A program made the position numbers and the translations under genes. A stretch of 64,000 nucleotides of DNA, taken from contig CP154956.1 of NCBI GenBank assembly GCA_039621445.1, forward strand, positions 46,977,291 through 47,041,290. Direction: 5' to 3'. Source of the DNA: Euglena gracilis. Lineage: Eukaryota > Euglenida > Euglenophyceae > Euglenales. Shown piece by piece: positions 12,201 through 23,200 of the stretch. The notes beneath the pieces are model-generated. The model ran no database searches. It was not told the DNA's origin and saw nothing but the letters and a program-made list of their open reading frames with translations. How positions within the stretch are numbered: the stretch's first letter is position 1; each line of letters begins with the position of its first letter.

Positions 12201-15200
12201 GGATAGAATCTAAATATGCACATCCGTCCACTTTTTTTTGGCGGGGCGGATACATATATTCTTTTGTTTGTCCTTTTATTTTTTGACGGACACACTGGCT
12301 GCTTTGGTTTTGACTTTATTTTGGCCATCTGTGAAAAAGATTTTCGCCAACTATCATTTTGCAATAGTCAATTTTGACACTATTTTGACAGAATGTGACA
12401 ACAATTTCGGCAGGTTTTGACAGCATTTTCACCCATTTTTCACAAGAAATTTGGCACATTGTCTTTCTTAATGACAGCATTGCCAGTTCAGCTATTATTA
12501 TGTCACTGCCCATCCCATGGACAAGTTGTTCGAAGTTGGCCGTGGGAAAATTGTGGTTCACATATTGAGATGGCCAAAATTCCAGCCAAAACTGGCGAAA
12601 ATTGTTGCCGCATTTCGTCAAAATTGTTGTGAAGTTGATCAACATTTCAAAAATAACCAAAATTGATAACAAAAATGAACAAAATTTCGCCATTTTTTGC
12701 AAACTTCTTGTAAAAAACCTGCTATTGTCAAAACTGGCCAACAGTTTTGGGCTTGTTAATGAAGGAAGGAATGGGAGGCCTCGCCCTTAGGCAGACCATT
12801 TGTCGTCGAGGCCACCAGCCCCCACTTCACTCATATCACTGGTGTCTGCCATATGACTGTGAAATCGCTGTGGAACTGTGGGGCCTGTGGGTACCACTGG
12901 GGAGCAGCGCTTCGTGATTTTGAAAGCATTTGCATGTTGTTGCTGCTGCTGCTGTTGTTGTTTTGCCATTGGGCGCCTTAACAGGGAGTGTTGTGTGCCC
13001 CGAATGGAGAACTCAGTTTCAGAAGGTTTTATTTTCAAATTGTTTAATTTGAAGAAACTCAAATGGGTTTGTGTCTCCCGTTTCGGTCTTGCCCCCCCCC
13101 CCCCATCGGGCAGAGGAGATGCTGAAGAAGATGGAGGAGGCGGTCAACGCCACTGACCCAGGGCAGCGGGTGACGATTCACTCCCTCCACATCGGCAGCC
13201 AGTCGGTGCGCAATGACTGTGGTTGTGGGTTCGCACAGAAGTGGCAAGGGGGCAGCAACCAGTTTTAACCCAGTGTTCCTGGCTGGTTTCGTTGGCTGTC
13301 CCTCCACATTCGGTACACGCTGCAACGACACACAGCAGTTTATTTCTTAAAATGTTAGCTGATTGTGAGTGCAGTTATTGCGAATGCTTTTTTTTTTGAG
13401 GTCAGTCCAAATGACCCATCCTCATTCACAAAGAGTCTGTGCGCCAGCAAATGGTACCAAATTTTGAACTTGGTACCATTCATTCATTCATTCATTCATC
13501 AATGAGACAAAACCCATCAGAGAAGAGGGATACCTGCACGAAGCCGTCGCCAAAATCACAGAAGCAGACCTGTTATGGGCATTGGCGGCGCAGCTACTCC
13601 TTGCTTATCTTGCCCATTGTCCTCTCCCTTGGTGTTATTTTGTCCAAGAAACGGAGGCAAATGACAGCTCCACTTCCCATCACAGGAGTTCGACACGCTG
13701 AATGCCCAGCTGGACAAACGCCGTAAAAGCTACCGCTGCGTTGTTTGGGCTGCTCGAGATCTGAGCAGGTGCCGGCTTTGTTTGCTCTTTGCTGCCTCCC
13801 CCCATTACAAAGAATTCAGCCCATTATTTTCAGGTGAGGCCGACCCAACCTAAAACTCGAGGGCATCCAAATTCGCCCCTGGGAACAGGGGTTTGAGCAA
13901 TGGACGAAAGTGGTTGTCATTGCCACGAGGGGTTCTTGTGGGGGTTTTGCACAACTTGTACGGGCGACATTCACTGCCGACCGATGGTGTTCTGTGAGAA
14001 AGAATGGAACAGAGTCAGCAAGGGCGCCACTAATAGGGAAAGCAACTTAATGAATCGCAATGATAATTGAGAGCTTGGTTGATGTTCTTTCACAAATCAA
14101 CGGCTGCCGCAGGGGGGGGGGGGCGGTCTCGACCTGTGTTTTTTGGGGTGCCACAACAGGGTTAGGATACCAAGTTCCTTGAGTGCGGCTTGAACTGAGT
14201 AATGCGCCTTCAGGTGTGACGAATTGTTGACGGCTGTCAATGCCTGCTCAGAAGTAACACTTTCCCAGCGGACTCCTATCCGGGTGATGCACCGCCGGTG
14301 TGTTACCGCTCCACTCGTCGACACCCACACATACATTCTCAGCAAAAGAACTTCAGTTTCTTAATGAATAACCATCACTGGCTGGAATTTCAAGTGTTTG
14401 TATTTTAGCTTAGAAGACAGTTTACTGGCCATTGAATGCAATTTATCTTTTTTATTGATGCAATGTTTCCAATGGTTCTCCAAAATGGTGGGATCCCAAA
14501 TTGTATTCTAGGCTGGGCTGTGAAGTTGTTTCCTAGCGGTCTTGGTGCTTGGCAGGTCGCTCCTTACACGCCAGAAGACCATCCACCATATCCAGTGCGA
14601 GCGGATCAACGCCCACTGGCTCGTAGTGGACGTGGAGACCAGTGCCGGCACCTACGTCAAGGTGTGTGTCCGACATTGGGAAGCACCACCCACCGCTTCA
14701 ACGGGAGCCAGTAGCAGCGAGGGGCTCTTGGTTTGTAACCCCTCCATCGCAGGATATTGGTTGGCCAGAATGTCAAAGGCGGCTGATCTCGCATTTAAGC
14801 TTTTTTGTGCTCCTTTGGGCATTTTGCGCGAAGGAACACGCGTTTTGGCTGCGCGTCCCTGTGTGTGGATGATTCATTTTGTGGGTTGGAACCTCGGGGA
14901 AAGGCCGAAATTCGGTGTTTTTTGACCCTCTGAAATATGGCACGGAAACATTTGATCCCCCCCCCCCTGGTTTGACCCCTGGGAAAGAAAGATACCAAAA
15001 ATGCACAACCCCCCCCGGGTCCTGTCCACCGCATTTCCTATGTGATAGATGCCAGTGACAGGTGGTGTTCTGGAGGCCTGGCAGTGATACCCCTTTGCTT
15101 CCTTCTTTGGTTGCCTGCAGTGGCCTGCGGAAGCTTTTGAAGCCTGGTGTGGATGGTTGGTTTTGAAGTCGTTCCATTGGGCATGCTCAAATGAGCGACA

Positions 15201-18036
15201 ATTGTCCCGTGTCCAAGTGCAAGTTTCAGCACTTGCAACACTTGCAGCACTTGCAACAACAAAAATAAAAAAAATACATTTGCGCAATTTCGCAAATACA
15301 TTTGCGCAATTTCGCACTGGGACATTGTTTTTTTGCAACCGTGTGGGTGTCACCAGGGATTCCCACAAATTCGGGTCACAAATAATCACAAATCACAAAT
15401 TTGGGGATTTTCCAAATTTTTAAATAGCCACGAAACCATCACGATTTTCCACAGACAATCACAAATAATTTTAAATCAGTTTCGCCCCCCTTTTTTATTG
15501 AATGTGTCTCTCTGAAAACGGCTTTTCTATCAAGGATTAAGGTTCAATCAAGGGGGAAACAAACGTGGACAAGGGGTGTTATATTTGGCCTTTGCTCTCT
15601 GCCACTCTCTGTCTTATGTTCTCCTCTATCCATCGTCATCATCAGCATCAGCATCCCATCTCCTCCGTGTGTTTTATTCCTGATGAAGAAGTGTGTGGAA
15701 TTGGAGAACAGGTGGTCAAGCTGGCATACTGAAAAATATTTCCCCTGTCCTCCTGTCAGAGGACGATGATACGTGCTAGCGAAAGGTCAACATGATTGGG
15801 ACGAACTGTTCACTGGCAAAACCTAGCTTCGTGAAGAGTGTGCAACAAGGCAGGCCACAAGAACATGTTTGAATGAGTGGGGCACCCAGCAGGATTCCAG
15901 AAACAAGATGAAAAATGATATCTGGGTTCCAAAAAACAGCCCAAAATTGTCCAAATGGCCCAGCAGTGGTGGAAAATGCCAACGGGCCAAAACAGACAAA
16001 ATTGTACAGAAACCGCCCAAATTGCTAACAATTAAGCCCAACGTGACAAATGGTTCCAATTTTTTTAGTTTGGCCCAGGTACGTCCCCCCTTCCCCTTGG
16101 CGCTTGTACCCCCTCCTCCTTACATGCAAATTTGCCCCCCCCAAAGTTGGCTTTCGCCCTTTTGCACATGGCCGCCAAAATCCTCAACATGCAAATTTGG
16201 CCCCCATAAGGTTGGCCTGCCAAGCGCCTCGGGGGGGGGGGCACGTGGGCCATCATCAGAAACTGATTTTCTTGTGGAATTCTGCACAATTCGGCAAATT
16301 TTCACAAAGCCCCTCAAAATATTGCAACGTACCACAAAATTGTATTGCATGATGTATTGCTGTTTTGTGCAATAAAGGAAAACCGGACGCTTTTTTGGTG
16401 ACACAATAATCAGGAATACTCACGAATAATCACAAATAGTCGCATAATCACGAATCAGAATCAAGGGTGGTCAGCACAAATTGTGGGAATCCCTTGTATC
16501 AGAGAGTCTCAACTTAAGCGGTTGATGTAGCCCAGAACTCAACTGGTAATCGGTGAAAGTCCTCTTGTGTCCTTTATCCCCTTCATTTATGATATTTTTT
16601 TGAGCTCACTCACAGTCTGTTTATCCGTGTGCTTTTTGTTGCATGGTTGCATGCTGCATGGAGCTGGAGAACGGATGTTGTGAAGCTGTGGTATCACCTC
16701 TCCTGTATTCTTATGGTGCCGGACCTCCTCCCTGTGAGCATTCTGGTATTTTTGAATGGTTCTTTTGCGCAATTGCACAAAGGAGCATACCATAGTTCAT
16801 TTGCGCAATTGCGCAATTGCGCAAGTGAGTGATTTTTTGAAGCCTGAACAGTGCGGATTTCTGAGACAAGAGCACAGTGGAGACACGGCGCCCATGAAGT
16901 GGAGGAGCTTGTGATGTCTGAGAGTGTCAAAGAAAGCGTGTCAGGGTGCTGTACCATATGCCCCTCTGAACACAAAGACCTTCCGTAAGCAAATGTCGAA
17001 GTCAGCTGATCCGTTTGTCCATCCCTTCATCCATTCACAGGCAATGTACTGCACATTTTGTTTCGAAAAAAACCTGGGGTGAAGGGCATTTTTTCAACTC
17101 CTTTTTCTTGAAGGATAACTCTTTGAATTGCTGTTTAGCTTGATATTTCAGGGATACTAAAATGGTTTTTCACAGGCTCAGTACCGATGTCCAGATTCGG
17201 ACCCAGGAGGCTGGTCATTTGCTATAATTCTGATTTTTCATAATTTAACGTGTACATAATCACACAATTGTGCAAATCCATCATCTGAATGCCCCATTCG
17301 CAATTACACAAGTGTTCTCTTGTGCGACTGTGCAAATGGACCGTTTGCAAAGTTGCAGTAACCTTCGATTGGGGAGTTATGCAAACATACTGTTCTCGCT
17401 GTTGTTGAAGTGGCCCCTGTGCTCATCCGCACTAGCGGTTCTTTGTGCAAGAGGACCAACAATAATTTTTTTAAAGTCAAGGTGTGTGATATGATAAGAG
17501 GCTCGGTCTCACCTGCCCTAAATCGTTCCAGCAACATTCCAAGTTGATGAAGCAGCAATTGGTTGGTCCCCAAACACATATGCTCAGTATTTGTGTTCTT
17601 TATGCTGTGGGGACACCTGCTCTAGGGCACTCTGATGGTCAAAATCTTTGCACTTCGCCTTGCGACCTTGGGTCATCGGACCGCATCCTGAATAGGGTGT
17701 TTGTGCCACTCATTGGGGAATTCGATAAGCGTCACTTTTGCGCAGTTGCACAATCGAACAAGCCAACTTTGTGCTAAGTGGAGATCAGCCGCCTCAGAAT
17801 GCGTCTGCCAGGGCTGAACAGCTTCTGTTAGAGGATAAGATTGTGGTTTGAGCAACCTTCATGGCAGCTGTGGTGTGGATGCGGGTCTGCAGAAAGGGAA
17901 AGCCCTCTGGAAACTCTCTGTCTGTGTGCCGCAGGAGTTCATCAACGGGGATTGCGGACGGACGGTCCCGTCCTTGGCCAGCCTGTTACAGTGCCGGACC
18001 GAAATCATCCAGTTGGATGTTACAGATGTGTTGTGA
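222..18036 (+). CDS. PUS10: tRNA pseudouridine synthase PUS10 (about 18 exons)
   Basis: PUS10 isomerises uridine to pseudouridine in the TPsiC arm of tRNA. The N-terminal zinc-knuckle region has CLRC (about 309-320) and CPAC in one open block 222-547. Exons by phase: 5997-6076, 6198-6314, 6590-6656, 7386-7409, 7470-7520, 7754-7910, ~9559-9668, 9798-9968, 10042-10137, 10189-~10272, 11980-12076, 12791-12841, 13114-13205, 13686-13768, ~14252-14297, 14556-14661, 17935-18036. Diagnostic peptides are GRYCKWHRHLAQTPW, GREDMDVRMLGNG (the family's catalytic Asp motif), RPFVVEATSPHF, HRRSLLTRQK, AGTYVK and EFINGDCGRT. TGA is at 18034. A CxxC found in human PUS10 after the HPE-like segment is replaced here by LPAA. 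The ATG at 222 could instead be internal, since an acceptor-like TACAG lies at 211-214. The joins first block/5997, 10272/11980 and 13768/14252 do not agree in phase, so small exons are probably missed there. Confidence 0.9.
2319..3420. repeat. Inverted repeat (foldback) inside PUS10 intron
   Basis: About 125 bp at 2319-2446 reappear as the reverse complement at about 3294-3420. The shared block runs from the GGTGAACCAGAAGCCCCTGAGC side through CCAGTGTGC to the GAGGAAATACATTGCGCCG side. The middle has C-rich CGTCCCC runs. This looks like a foldback or MITE-like element, or two head-to-head copies. No transposase is seen. Confidence 0.7.
3416..5052. repeat. Cluster of short TTGCGC-NNNN-GCGCAA hairpins
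   Basis: At least ten short inverted repeats of the form TTGCGC-(TTCG, TTTG, CAAA or TTAA)-GCGCAA, perfect or nearly so, lie near 3416, 3440, 3470, 4298, 4350, 4408, 4562, 4618, 4671, 4774, 4820 and 5033. Related GCGCAATTGCGCAA versions occur near 15281, 16766-16825, 22553 and 22806. In RNA the TTCG forms would be UUCG-capped stems. Confidence 0.65.
5341..5955. repeat. Duplicated CCCCCCAAATAACA repeat block
   Basis: A block of about 210 bp (5341-5550) recurs in the same orientation at 5740-5955. Each has CCCCCCCAAATAACA units, a GATTTCGGTCGCCC or GATTTCGAGCGCCC core, a TTTTCCTTTGGTTTTCCATG core and a CCCAGTTCGGGTGCCC core. Related repeats on the opposite strand lie at 27240-27662. Confidence 0.75.
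6657..7385 (+). other. PUS10: PUS10 intron with apparent GC donor
   Basis: The upstream exon ends AACGAG and the intron starts GCTTTT. No GT occurs before the in-frame stop that would keep the conserved PUS10 segment in frame. It ends TTTGTGCAG. Inside are (GTGTG)n at about 6720-6775, a duplicated 40-bp AATTTCACTTTTCGAAATTC segment (about 7000 and 7224) and the telomere-like tract. Confidence 0.5.
7301..7350 (+). repeat. Interstitial telomere-like (CCCTAA)n
   Basis: About eight perfect CCCTAA units (TTAGGG on the other strand) lie within an intron. A short second tract, CCTAACCCTAACCC-like, lies near 8333-8347. This matches the TTAGGG telomere type common in many eukaryotes and suggests repair or insertion at an old break, not a chromosome end, because the PUS10 exons continue on both sides. 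Confidence 0.9.
7911..9558 (+). other. PUS10: PUS10 intron 7911-9558
   Basis: Donor GTGAGA at 7911. It contains pyrimidine-rich sequence, a short telomere-like remnant near 8333 and the ATATGCCC hairpin at 8756-8851. No coding exon was recognised. The acceptor (GGTCAG at about 9553-9558) has a poor pyrimidine tract and rests mainly on matching phase 2. Confidence 0.45.
8756..8851. repeat. Hairpin with ATATGCCCCCCCC arms
   Basis: CCAACTATATGCCCCCCCC near 8756 pairs with GGGGGGGGGCATATAGTTGG near 8831-8851. The left arm is itself followed at once by GGGGGGCATATAG, so two alternative stems share the same arm. Confidence 0.7.
10273..11979 (+). other. PUS10: PUS10 intron with (CA)n/(CCCA)n array
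   Basis: Probable donor GTATGC at 10273, acceptor CTGACAG ending at 11979. It holds the simple-sequence array at 10556-10736 and long T-rich runs. Apparent His/Thr-rich and Val/Cys-rich ORFs here are translations of the repeat. Confidence 0.5.
10556..10736 (+). repeat. (CA)n / (CCCA)n microsatellite
   Basis: Interrupted CACACACC and CCCACCCA units for about 180 bp, with a CGCGCACGCGCGCG start that could adopt Z-DNA. Confidence 0.95.
13450..13500. repeat. GGTACC hairpin and (CATT)n tract
   Basis: ATGGTACCAA and TTGGTACCAT form a 10-bp stem with a 9-nt loop, followed directly by five CATT units. It lies inside a PUS10 intron. Confidence 0.7.
14662..17934 (+). other. PUS10: PUS10 last intron, 3.3 kb
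   Basis: Donor GTGTGT at 14662, acceptor GCCGCAG ending at 17934, phase 0. It interrupts the conserved AGTYVK|EFINGDCGRT segment, so the join is secure. The intron is filled largely by copy A of a dispersed repeat whose other copy is in the WD40 gene. Confidence 0.8.
14775..17800 (+). repeat. Dispersed intron repeat, copy A
   Basis: 14775-15150 matches 21995-22400 (shared GGTGTTTTTGACCCTCTGAAA-like and CTGGTGTTCTGGAGGCC-like blocks). 16620-17800 matches 22500-23680 (shared GTGCAAATCCATCATC, GAGGCTCGGTCTCACCTGCC and AAATCGTTCCAGCAACAT). About 1.4 kb in the middle of copy A is not found in copy B. No coding capacity is seen. Confidence 0.75.
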
Positions 18037-19027
18037 CCACATAACATGGGGCACAGTGTCGCAGCCCAAGAACAAGTGGCTTAACACTGGGCAGACCCCT
18101 CCTCTTAGTGTCGATATTTTTCTCAGCCTGCACGCAACAGGTTCAACAGTTCACCCTGAAGCAGCTCTGTGCACAATTGGCATAAATCGGAGTGAGGGCG
18201 GAGGGGGTTGGCTGGGGAAGTGCTATCCACAATTCTCCCTCAATTTTCCGCATTTTTCCCAGCAATTTGTTCCCATTCCATGCAAAGTTTAGATGGTCCC
18301 TCAAATGGTCTGCAAGGGAACACAAATGTTTTTTGCTGCTTTCTTGCGAAATTTTCAGGGCCAGGTGTGAGAACTGGGTGGGGGTGATAGGGTTGGGGGG
18401 GCAGGAGTCCCCGGGTTGTCTTATGTGTCTCGTTTATTCTTTCCGACCTATTGTGCTGATAAATGAAGATATGGGGAAGATTTATTCCTGAATTGATCCT
18501 AAGGATCAATTCAGACATTGCAACTCTTTGGGCAAATTTCACTTTTTTTGATTTTGATTTTCAGTTTTCATTTAATTTTTTAATTTTTTAATTTTGATTT
18601 TGATTTTGATTTTTTGTTTTAATCTGCAATCCCCAACGTCCCAATTATTGGAAAGTGAAGACCCACCCCCTGACAGTTTCTTGACAGTTTCCTGGTTGCC
18701 AACACCCCTTTCTTTTCATTCTTGTGTTCGTTTGTTTCATTTGTTTGTTCATTCGTCGTTCATTCATTGAAAAAAAGAAATAGTATATTCACGCGCGCGC
18801 ACACGCGCGCACAATCGCTTTTGGCGATGTGATTGTTCTCTAGGGCAGAAAATGGGTTCACCATAATGTAAAACGTTGTACAATTGATTCCACCACAAAG
18901 GATTCAAATGCAGGTGTGTTGCAAGGGGTTGGGCGAGGATCATTCTCCCAACCTCTCATTCTCTTCCAACCCAACACAGCCCTCAGCTGTTCCCCCCCAA
19001 TCCATATGGTGACGTGACTGGTGTTTC
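18037..19027. other. Intergenic spacer after PUS10
   Basis: Between the PUS10 stop and the next candidate start. It contains a 13-bp perfect palindrome at 18488-18514, (ATTTTG)n/(TTTAA)n runs at about 18540-18620 and an alternating CGCGCGCACACGCGCGC tract near 18792. No ORF was accepted and no clear AATAAA lies close to the stop. Confidence 0.5.
18488..18514. repeat. Perfect 13-bp palindrome with 1-nt centre
   Basis: CTGAATTGATCCT, one A, then AGGATCAATTCAG. It lies about 450 bp past the PUS10 stop. It could be a hairpin in a 3' UTR or a transposon footprint. Confidence 0.85.
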
Positions 19028-19789
19028 ATGGCGGCGGATGGCCATCACTCCGGCCCCCCTCTGGTACAGGTCTGCAACAGCTGTGTTTTTGTTGGGGCGA
19101 AATGCCCCCCCCCCCTGGTGAGCAGTGACTGACTGGTTTTCCAAATAAAAAAGTAGCAGGCTCGTTGTTGTTCATCTCTCGGTAACGGAGTCTGATCTGT
19201 TTCATTTGGTCAAGGTGACACAGAACCTGAGTTTTTTTGTGTGCGCCTGTGTGTGTCTTGGTGTGCGTGTGTGTGTGTGTGTCTCCGTGTGTGTGTGTGT
19301 GTGTCTGTGTGTGTGTGTGTGTGTTCATGCACAAGCACACACACACACACACACACACATCCACGCATTTGCATGCGTTGTTGTTTTGAAATGGTCAGCA
19401 TATTTGCTTTGAACGGGACTGATTTTTCCCCCATTCATCACGTCTTCAAAACATGTTTGGGAACCGCTCCCAATTCTCTGCAGGACGCGTTCTGGATGGC
19501 CATTGTGCAGGAGTGTGGCCACACCCGCAGCGAGGCCCAGGCGCTGGAGGCAGAGAATGTCCACCTCCGCAAGGCCATCTTGTCTCTGTGCCGGGTTGTG
19601 GCCCTCGCCTCCCGCCTCGGGTTGGATCCCACTCCCCACGTCTCCGCCTGATGTGACGAGGAAATGGGCTTCCCAGCAACGCTTGTAGCTGTAGCTTGCC
19701 TCCCAAAGCATCCCCCCTCTTTCCAGGTGGCGAAGCGAGCCGGCCTCAACTACCAGCCCCTGCTGAAGGCCCACGATCTGGTTCCAGAG
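19028..19789 (+). CDS. Coiled-coil coding exons, unassigned; possible 5' end of WD40 gene
   Basis: Exon 1 is 19028-19069, starting ATG and reading MAADGHHSGPPLVQ, with donor GTCTGC. Exon 2 starts at 19484 after CTCTGCAG in the same phase (0) and encodes a heptad-like stretch around EAQALEAENVHLRKAI; its end is unclear, the GTTGTG near 19595 being one option. Exon 3 is 19727-19789, reading VAKRAGLNYQPLLKAHDLVPE less its first residues. All phases are 0, and so is the acceptor at 20249, so these could be N-terminal exons of the SNRNP40-like gene. That extension is not present in human SNRNP40, so a separate small gene is also possible. I do not recognise the family. Confidence 0.45.
19215..19362 (+). 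repeat. (TG)n then (CA)n microsatellite
   Basis: GTGTGTGT runs with CTC/CGT interruptions followed by ACACACAC, giving a self-complementary tract in the intron before the 19484 exon. Confidence 0.9.
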
Positions 19790-20249
19790 GCCCGTTGTGC
19801 GCGTCATTTGAAATCAAAAATGCTTGCTCATAAGTCGTTATCCCAAATTCTGGTGTGTTTGTTGAACAACCTTTGGACAGGGCGAGGGTGTGCAAAGGGC
19901 AAGCAGATTTGTATCAGAAGCCCTCACGGAGGACTCAGTGATACCAACGTTAATTTGGGGTGAGGCCATCCTGACCTGCCTCTTTCCTCACTCGACCGCA
20001 TACACCCTGGGGAACAATGCTTTGGACAAAAGCAATGCTTTTGAGTATGGTTTTTTTTTCATTTTCAGCCAATAAGTAACCTCCGGCTTAGTGGAATGCA
20101 GAATTCTGTTGTTTAAGCATTCCCCATGGGTTGTGGGGCTGGAGCTTAGATTTTTCAGTAGCTCGCTCGTTCCTTTGGATGTGTGAAAACGCCACATGTG
20201 CGGCTCGGTGGCGTGCCGGCTTTGACTGTCATGCAACAGCCTCTGTCAG

Positions 20250-23200
20250 CACCACGCGATCGTCGCGCCTTGTGCGGACCTCCACAGCAAGGCGCCGTCT
20301 GACGCCCCCGCCGGCCCGTTCTGCTTGTACATGCCCCTCGGCAGCCACCCCGCCGCGGTGTACACGGCCCGCTTCAGCCCCTCCGGGTGTGCCCGGGGGG
20401 TGGGGGTGGGGCACGCATGCTTCAGGTTCCCTACCAGGGGTTTTCTTAAGCCGGAGGGGACCCCATCCCGGGGGGGGGGTCCAGCCAGCCAGCAGCTCAA
20501 ATCAAGCCAGCAGCCCAAATTCGGGCTGGGAGCCCCCCCCCCCCGGGGGTCGAGTGAAATAAAGTTGGGTCCAGCCCGGCCGGAGGCCGGGCCAGCCGGC
20601 CGAAGACCAGGCCATTCGGCCGCAAGCTGGCCAGCCAACTGGGCTGCCCAGCTCACCTATCCCTGTATTTTCCCCCCTCATCACAACTTCCTCCATCACA
20701 GCCCCCCAGCCTTGATCTAGCTCCATCCATCAAAATGTCGAGAAAGCAAAAATGTATTGGAAAAAATTTGTTTTTCATTGACCCAGCCCAGCCCAGCCCC
20801 CTCCAGCCCTGGACCCCCCCCCACCCTCCTATCCCCCCGGGGGGGGGTCCAGCCAGCAGCTCATTTCCAGCCAGCAGCCTTTTTGCCAGCCGGAGGCTGG
20901 ACCCCCCGGGGGGGGGGGTCCTTAAGAAAACCCCTGTTCCCTACTTTGGGCAAAACTACCTCGGCATTCACCTCACTCACTGCGCAGCTCCAGCCGGTGC
21001 ATTCGATTCCAGGCACACCCACAACACATTCCTGCACCAATCTGATGCATGGTCCTGTCCCCTCGCAGGTCCATCCTGGCCTCCGCGTCTTTCGACGGGT
21101 CGGTGTATGTGTGGGACATGAACGAGTTCGACCGCCAGGAGCTGCTGCCAGCACACACCTCCAGGCGTGGCATGGCTCTCTTTGACACCCCTCTGTCTCC
21201 CCTCTCACCATATATATTGTTCAACAGGATTTGAGGTTCTCTTCTTGCACAACTTGGAATGAAGATGGAAAAGTTGTCCCAAAAGAAAGAGAATATTTGG
21301 CCTTGTCATTGCAGGCCACAGAGTGGGGACTGCTTTGAGTTTAGAAATGGCCCACCAAACACCATTTCATTCCTTTTTTGGTCCCGCCCACAGACTCCCA
21401 TTCTGCAGAGCCACACACTAATTGAGGTATGGTTTTTTTTTGCGTTGCCAAATCCCCCGCCCAGGGCTTTTTACAACCAACGACCAACCACCACCTACAG
21501 AACTAGTGAATGGAAACCTGTCATCCTCTTCCAGATCAACTCAACAGTTTGAATATGACCAGGTTATTTCTCAAGCCACAGGAAAAAAATGTCCACCCCA
21601 CATTTAAACCTTTTTTTTTTTACCAGGGTTCGACATAAGGAGGGTTTCACGGCTTTACAGGGTTTGCGAGGCTTTCCACAGGTGGGGGTGAACCCCCCCC
21701 CTTGACTGTCCAAATCCCCACTTTCCGGACTGACCCGGGGGGGGGGGGTTACCAAGGACCCCAAAGGTCAAGTTTTTCGGCATTTTGAGCTGAGAATTTT
21801 TGGCGATTTTGACAAATTTTTGCCCCCAAGCGTGCCCATCGACCAAAAAAATGGGGTTTTGGTCAATTCGGACGGTAAATTTGGTTATTTTGGACGCGAC
21901 ACTGTTTAGGTGGGGTTCTTCCCCCTTTGACTATGGGGGGGGGGCGACCACCCCCACCTGCCTTTAAATCAAACCTCTTCTGAATCCCAAACCTTGACCT
22001 AACCACCGATTTAGGCAGCCGATCTCGCACTGAAACGTTTTTGTGTTCCTTTGCACATCTGCGCAAAGGAATACGAGTCTTTTCGGGGGGGGTAGGGTCC
22101 AGTTTTTTTTTGAATTGCTGGTTGCACACGGCTTTTGTGTGCGGATCTTCACTTCAAAATGAGAAAGGTCAAAACTTGGTGTTTTTGACCCTCTGAAACA
22201 TTCCATAGAGGTTTAATTACCCCTGATTCGATCCCGGGAAACAATAAAGCACCTAACCCCCCGGTCCTGTTTGCTGCATTTCCTGGATTAGCAACTGTCA
22301 GCACCAGCTGGTGTTCTGGAGGCCGAGTGGCAGTCCCACCCTTTGCTTGCTTTTTTGATGGTCTGCAGCACCCTGCAGAGGTTTTGAAGTCAGTTACGAA
22401 AGGAGTGGGTTTTCACAAGCAAAGAATGGGTAGAAACGGATTGTTCTGAAATTGTTGTAGATGAAGGAGAAAGAAGAGGACTTCAACCAGTTGCCAATTG
22501 TGGGCTCATGTTGAGACTCCATGACACATTGCAGCAGAACAATGTCCCTGTGCGCAATTGTGCAAAGGAACATTGCAAAATTGCGTAATGGAACCACTTC
22601 AAAGCCAAACAAGAGCCTTCTGTACCTGTTTCATGAAAATGTGGTGTCATCTCTCCGTAATCCTACATACCAGCACCTCAACTTTGTGGACGCCGAGTTT
22701 CCACTCTCCTCTTGTCTCAGACGTTCCCAGTGTCAAGGCTTGAAAATAACAAATCAATTTTTGGAACACTTGCAATTGCCCAAATGAAACAATTGGCTTG
22801 TTTCTTTGCGCAATTGTGCAAAAGGACCACTCAAAATACCAACAATGCTCACGGTGAGGGGGGTCCACAGCATATCTGAGAGGGTCAAGAAAGCGTGTCA
22901 GGGGAGTGTCCCAAATGCCACCGGGAACACAGAGATTTTAAGTCAGCAAACACATCCATTCACAGGCAATGCACTGTGCCTCGTTTTTTGAAGTAGCACT
23001 TTCAACTCATCTTTCAAGGATAAAACCTTGAATTGCCGTTTAGTTTGGTATGTCAAGGGTAATTAAATGGTTTCACAGGTTCAATTGCTGATGCCCAAAA
23101 TTTGGACCCAGGCTCTTTTGCCGTATGTAAATTTAAACAATTTGACATGTATCCGCATTCAAACAATTGTGCAAATCCATCATCGAATGGACCATCTTCG

